A stretch of 64,000 bases of DNA from Paenibacillus sp. PL2-23 (GTDB lineage Bacteria > Bacillota > Bacilli > Paenibacillales > Paenibacillaceae): NCBI RefSeq assembly GCF_040834005.1, contig NZ_CP162129.1:2008001-2072000 (forward strand), read 5' to 3'. Each line of letters starts with the position of its first letter. Position 1 is the first letter of the stretch. The notes below the pieces were generated by a model that made no database searches, had not been told where the DNA came from, and was given only the letters and a program-made list of their open reading frames with translations. Positions 61,223 to 64,000 of this stretch are shown one piece after another. The position numbers and the translations under genes are program-made.

Positions 61223-62795
61223 TGATGAATGGCTTGTCCGTCGTGAATTAGCTCATTTAGTTGATTGGGGAGCTTTAGGATTCTCAATTATTGGGGAGGC
61301 ATCCAATGGCACTTCTGCAATTAATATGATAGAGCAGCATAGCCCCGATGTTGTTATATTGGATATCCAAATGCCTGGAATGGATGGTGTCGAGCTTGCT
61401 ATGCATATTTTTTCGAATAACTTAGAGACTAAGATGCTTGTTCTTAGTAGCTATGATCATTTTGAATATGTAAAGAGTACTCTTAAGAGCGGCGCTGTAG
61501 ATTATATTCTTAAGCATGAATTAAATGCACATCTACTTAAAACAACCCTCGTATCCATTTCTAAGCAACTAGAAGATCGAGAGCGCAAATTGAATAGAGA
61601 ACGTCAATATGATCTGGATCAAAGGAGCAATCAACCTGCATTATTGCGTCATTATGTCAGAGAAATTCTTCTCGGTGGAACAACAGAATGGAAACCTTGG
61701 ATGAAATCGTACTCATATTCGTATCAAAGGTCTGCTCTGCTTGTACTACAGATTGCTTATTTTTTCAATCTTACCCATGGGAAGAGTGACACGGAAAGAA
61801 GTCAAATTGTGACATCAATTATAGAGGTGTGCCAGCAGGCTGTAGGAACGTTGGAGAAAGGCTGTGTTGTTCATATCGATCACGGACGGTTTGCTGTTCT
61901 TATTGGCTATCCAAATCTAAGTAGCGAGAGCGCGATATATCAAGATTTACAGAATCTTGAAGGTCAAATCCTCAGAACACTACATTTGATTCTAAATATG
62001 CATGTGGCAGTACAGATTGCTGGAGTATGTACTAATACTCAGCTATTGCATGAGATGTACGGAAGAGCAGCGGCCAAATTACGTTTCTTATCAGGGTTAG
62101 AGCCTAGCATCTCAAGAGAGAGTATTGACGGAGTGGTTGAGAAGCGGCAACTCTTTTCCATTGAGCAGGAAAAGCGGCTTCTATCCGCGGTAATCGGAGG
62201 CGAAGAAGAAGTTGTAGTAGCGATCATTGAGGAGCTTTATGCTGCAGTGATAAGTACTAAAGCAGATGAATTGCAGATTCAACTCATGGTAAACGAGCTC
62301 ATCACATTGGCCAGGAAAGTTTTGGTGAAATCAGGAATCAAAACAACGGAGGCAATCGAGCATGCAATGATGCAACTGACAACAGGTGCTGAATCACTTG
62401 GCGACCTCATTAAAGCGTTATTTATTAAACTGGTTCATAGTCTGGAAGAGGATAAGATGCCAATTTATTCACCTTATATTATTCAGGTAGTAGATTACAT
62501 ACAAAAACATTATAGGAAAGAAATTAGTCTGGATTCAACAGCACGATATTTTAATCTGTCTCCATCTTATCTGTCTCGTTTGTTCAAGAGTGAGACAGGA
62601 ACGGGATTTATCGAGTATGTTAATCGAATACGTGTCAAAGCAGGAAGAGAGCTCCTTGAGAGTGGGGAGCTTACTGTAAAGGAAGTATACGAACAGGTAG
62701 GCTTTAATAATTACAGCTATTTCTTTCGTGTGTTTAAAGATATAACAGGACTAACACCTCAGCAAGCTGTCCGGAAGCGTCAGCATATGGATTAA
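61188..62795 (+). CDS. YesN-type response regulator with AraC DNA-binding domain
   Basis: This 535-residue regulator has a receiver (about 6-125) with D12-D13 and phospho-acceptor D59 in VVILDIQMPGMDG, and Lys in DYILKHE, where the usual K-P is K-H. A long middle region (about 140-420) is followed by AraC helices (about 430-530): FNLSPSYLSRLFKSETG and VYEQVGFNNYSYFFRVFKD. AAGGGGG at 61181-61187 serves ATG 61191 or TTG 61197 better than ATG 61188. It is the partner of the kinase at 59408. Confidence 0.9.
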   Translation: MMDLAWTVLLVDDEWLVRRELAHLVDWGALGFSIIGEASNGTSAINMIEQHSPDVVILDIQMPGMDGVELAMHIFSNNLETKMLVLSSYDHFEYVKSTLKSGAVDYILKHELNAHLLKTTLVSISKQLEDRERKLNRERQYDLDQRSNQPALLRHYVREILLGGTTEWKPWMKSYSYSYQRSALLVLQIAYFFNLTHGKSDTERSQIVTSIIEVCQQAVGTLEKGCVVHIDHGRFAVLIGYPNLSSESAIYQDLQNLEGQILRTLHLILNMHVAVQIAGVCTNTQLLHEMYGRAAAKLRFLSGLEPSISRESIDGVVEKRQLFSIEQEKRLLSAVIGGEEEVVVAIIEELYAAVISTKADELQIQLMVNELITLARKVLVKSGIKTTEAIEHAMMQLTTGAESLGDLIKALFIKLVHSLEEDKMPIYSPYIIQVVDYIQKHYRKEISLDSTARYFNLSPSYLSRLFKSETGTGFIEYVNRIRVKAGRELLESGELTVKEVYEQVGFNNYSYFFRVFKDITGLTPQQAVRKRQHMD

Positions 62796-62931
62796 GAAGT
62801 CAAACTTGTACAGCTATAAGACAAATTTGTGAAGTTTATTAGTGACCACTCTTATATACAATGGAACCACAGACGGCAAATAATATAATAAAAATGCCGG
62901 ATTGTACAAAACTTGAAAGGGTGGTTGTCAA

Positions 62932-63516
62932 GTGACAAAAAAGAAGTGGACGATGTCTTTAGTATCCTTAGTTATGCTTGCTACAGTAGTAGTTAGTGGT
63001 TGCAGTAACAATGGTGTGCAAACAGCAAATCAGGTCAAAGAAGATGTTGTAGCCAATGAAACAGAACGGTATAACACTAGTGGGTTTCCAATTATGAAGG
63101 AACCAATTTCTTTGAGGTTTGTAGCAAGGATGAATCCGCAGCACGGTGAATGGAATGAGATGACTGTAGTTCAAGAATACGCCAAAAAAACGAATATGAA
63201 CATTGAATTTGAGGTGTATCCGGTTCAAAATTTTGGTGAAAGGAAAAACCTGTTATTCGCTTCAAACGATCTGCCGGACGCATTTATTAATTCTTGGATT
63301 GAGCCAGCAGAGCAATTGAAGTATGGATCAACAGGTATGTTAATTCCACTTGAAGGATTAATTGATAAACATGCTCCAAATTTAAAAGCCCTTTTTGAGA
63401 AGTACCCTGATGCCAAGAAAACCATTACCGCTCCTGACGGCCATATTTATGCCTTACCAACAATGGTAGAACTGGATTCTGCAAGAACTTCTAAAATTTG
63501 GATAAATCAAGATTGC
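62932..63516 (+). pseudogene. ABC substrate-binding lipoprotein (LplA-like), truncated by IS
   Basis: From GTG 62932 (AAAGGGTGG upstream) the frame encodes a lipoprotein signal with lipobox VSGC and an LplA-type binding domain: EWNEMTVVQEYAKKTNMNIE, LPDAFINSW and DGHIYALPTMVELD. The first 195 residues are intact, then SKIWINQD is followed by CLNP and stop. LplA relatives read W-I-N-x-x-W-L-x-x-L-G here, and full length is about 500-550 residues. The match ends at about 63515, where sequence of an IS1380-type element starts. This is a clean insertional knockout rather than slow decay. Confidence 0.8.
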
Positions 63517-64000
63517 CTGAATCCGTGACAGCTTAGGTCCCCTACCTCCTAGGCAGTCCGTATTTTGGAAAACAGGCGTAGAAGATTGTGTATCTTACAA
63601 CATTCCCATCTTCGGATTCAAACAAGAAGCGCTTTTCACAGGAAGCAAGGCATGCGAAATAAACCTCCTTTTTTACAGGGGGGAGGCGACTGGTGGCTGT
63701 GCTTGCGTTTCATTCACAATAATCAGGCAAATGCCTGGTAGATTCGACGAACGGTTTGGAACCATGGACTGTAACGGCCGAAATTGAAGGACGTTTGTCG
63801 GGCATGGCGGCTGACTCTAGCTGCGATGTAGATGATGTTCTGAATGACAGTTCGGATACGACGGCGCCCGACGCCTCCACGAATCGGTGCATCATCTTGA
63901 CGTAAGCTTTCTTGTCCCATGATGCGAAGCAGGTTATAGGCGAATACGCCAGCGTGCAGGACTAGCTCATTCGTATCGAACTTGCCTGCCGGCAATCGCT
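63516..64000 (-). mobile_element. IS1380-family element, one end and transposase C-terminus
   Basis: The element begins at about 63516 with CCTGAATCCGTGACAG and runs past the window edge. After about 190 bp without coding sense comes, on the minus strand, the end of a transposase (63995-63723 and beyond): GKFDTNELVLHAGVFAYNLL, VGRRRIRTVIQNIIYIAARV and FNFGRYSPWFQTVRRIY. This is the standard C-terminus of IS1380-group DDE transposases. The N-terminus, the other IS end and the target duplication lie outside the window. Confidence 0.8.

Noticed and set aside
1..64000. CRISPR arrays, tRNA or rRNA genes
   Set aside because: No regularly spaced direct repeats with unique spacers and no tRNA or rRNA-like segments were noticed by eye.

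Overview
This window looks like chromosome from a low-to-mid GC, spore-former-type Firmicute, most probably Paenibacillus or a close relative. The reasons are strong AGGAGG ribosome sites with frequent TTG/GTG starts, Lpl/Ytc-type sugar importers lacking their own ATPase, YesM/YesN-type two-component pairs, AraC regulators with membrane sensors, SLH-anchored surface proteins and CcpA-type cre boxes. No rRNA, tRNA, CRISPR array or phage genes were seen.

Region A (1-4.6 kb) pairs a sugar/glycerophosphodiester-type ABC importer with two phosphodiesterases: the tail of a glycerophosphodiester phosphodiesterase upstream and a secreted PI-specific phospholipase C downstream. It reads as a lipid head-group scavenging operon. 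A short debris zone with SLH-domain relics and a strong hairpin follows (4.6-5.0 kb).

Region B (5-38.3 kb) is a large locus for a sulfated polysaccharide. Its cytoplasmic enzymes are a FucU mutarotase, GH29, GH2, a five-bladed beta-propeller glycosidase and four S1 sulfatases. None of these has a signal peptide. Its exported enzymes are a GH50 agarase-like protein, a 1614-residue protein with two right-handed beta-helix modules, CBMs, a cohesin and a dockerin, and an SLH-anchored beta-helix protein. A cohesin-SLH anchor protein overlaps the dockerin enzyme gene. A lipoprotein-dependent importer, an MFS transporter and two AraC regulators complete the set. I infer surface cutting, import of still-sulfated oligosaccharides, and desulfation plus exo-hydrolysis in the cytoplasm. 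GH50, GH29, GH2 and sulfatases together fit an agar/porphyran-like galactan best, but fucan remains possible.

Region C (38.3-43.8 kb) is a foreign or decayed island. It holds a frameshifted asparagine synthetase, an intact extra DXP reductoisomerase (dxr) and an intact AfsA-type gamma-butyrolactone synthesis protein, followed by the 3' end of a group IIC intron and pieces of IS1182-, IS4- and possibly IS21-type elements. It looks like the remains of a natural-product cluster.

Region D (43.8-47.6 kb) has an OmpR/histidine kinase pair divergent from a lipoprotein alpha/beta hydrolase. Region E (47.6-59.4 kb) is a second sugar-acid or anhydrosugar locus. A leftward set (AraC, kinase, response regulator, binding protein, two permeases) faces a rightward set (U32-like protein, aldehyde dehydrogenase, enolase-superfamily dehydratase or cycloisomerase, then a GH5-like glycosidase). 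The dehydrogenase plus enolase-superfamily pair is what 3,6-anhydro-L-galactose catabolism needs, so E may be the metabolic sequel of B.

Region F (59.4-64 kb) is another YesM/YesN pair followed by a substrate-binding lipoprotein gene cut at about 63516 by an IS1380-family element that runs out of the window.
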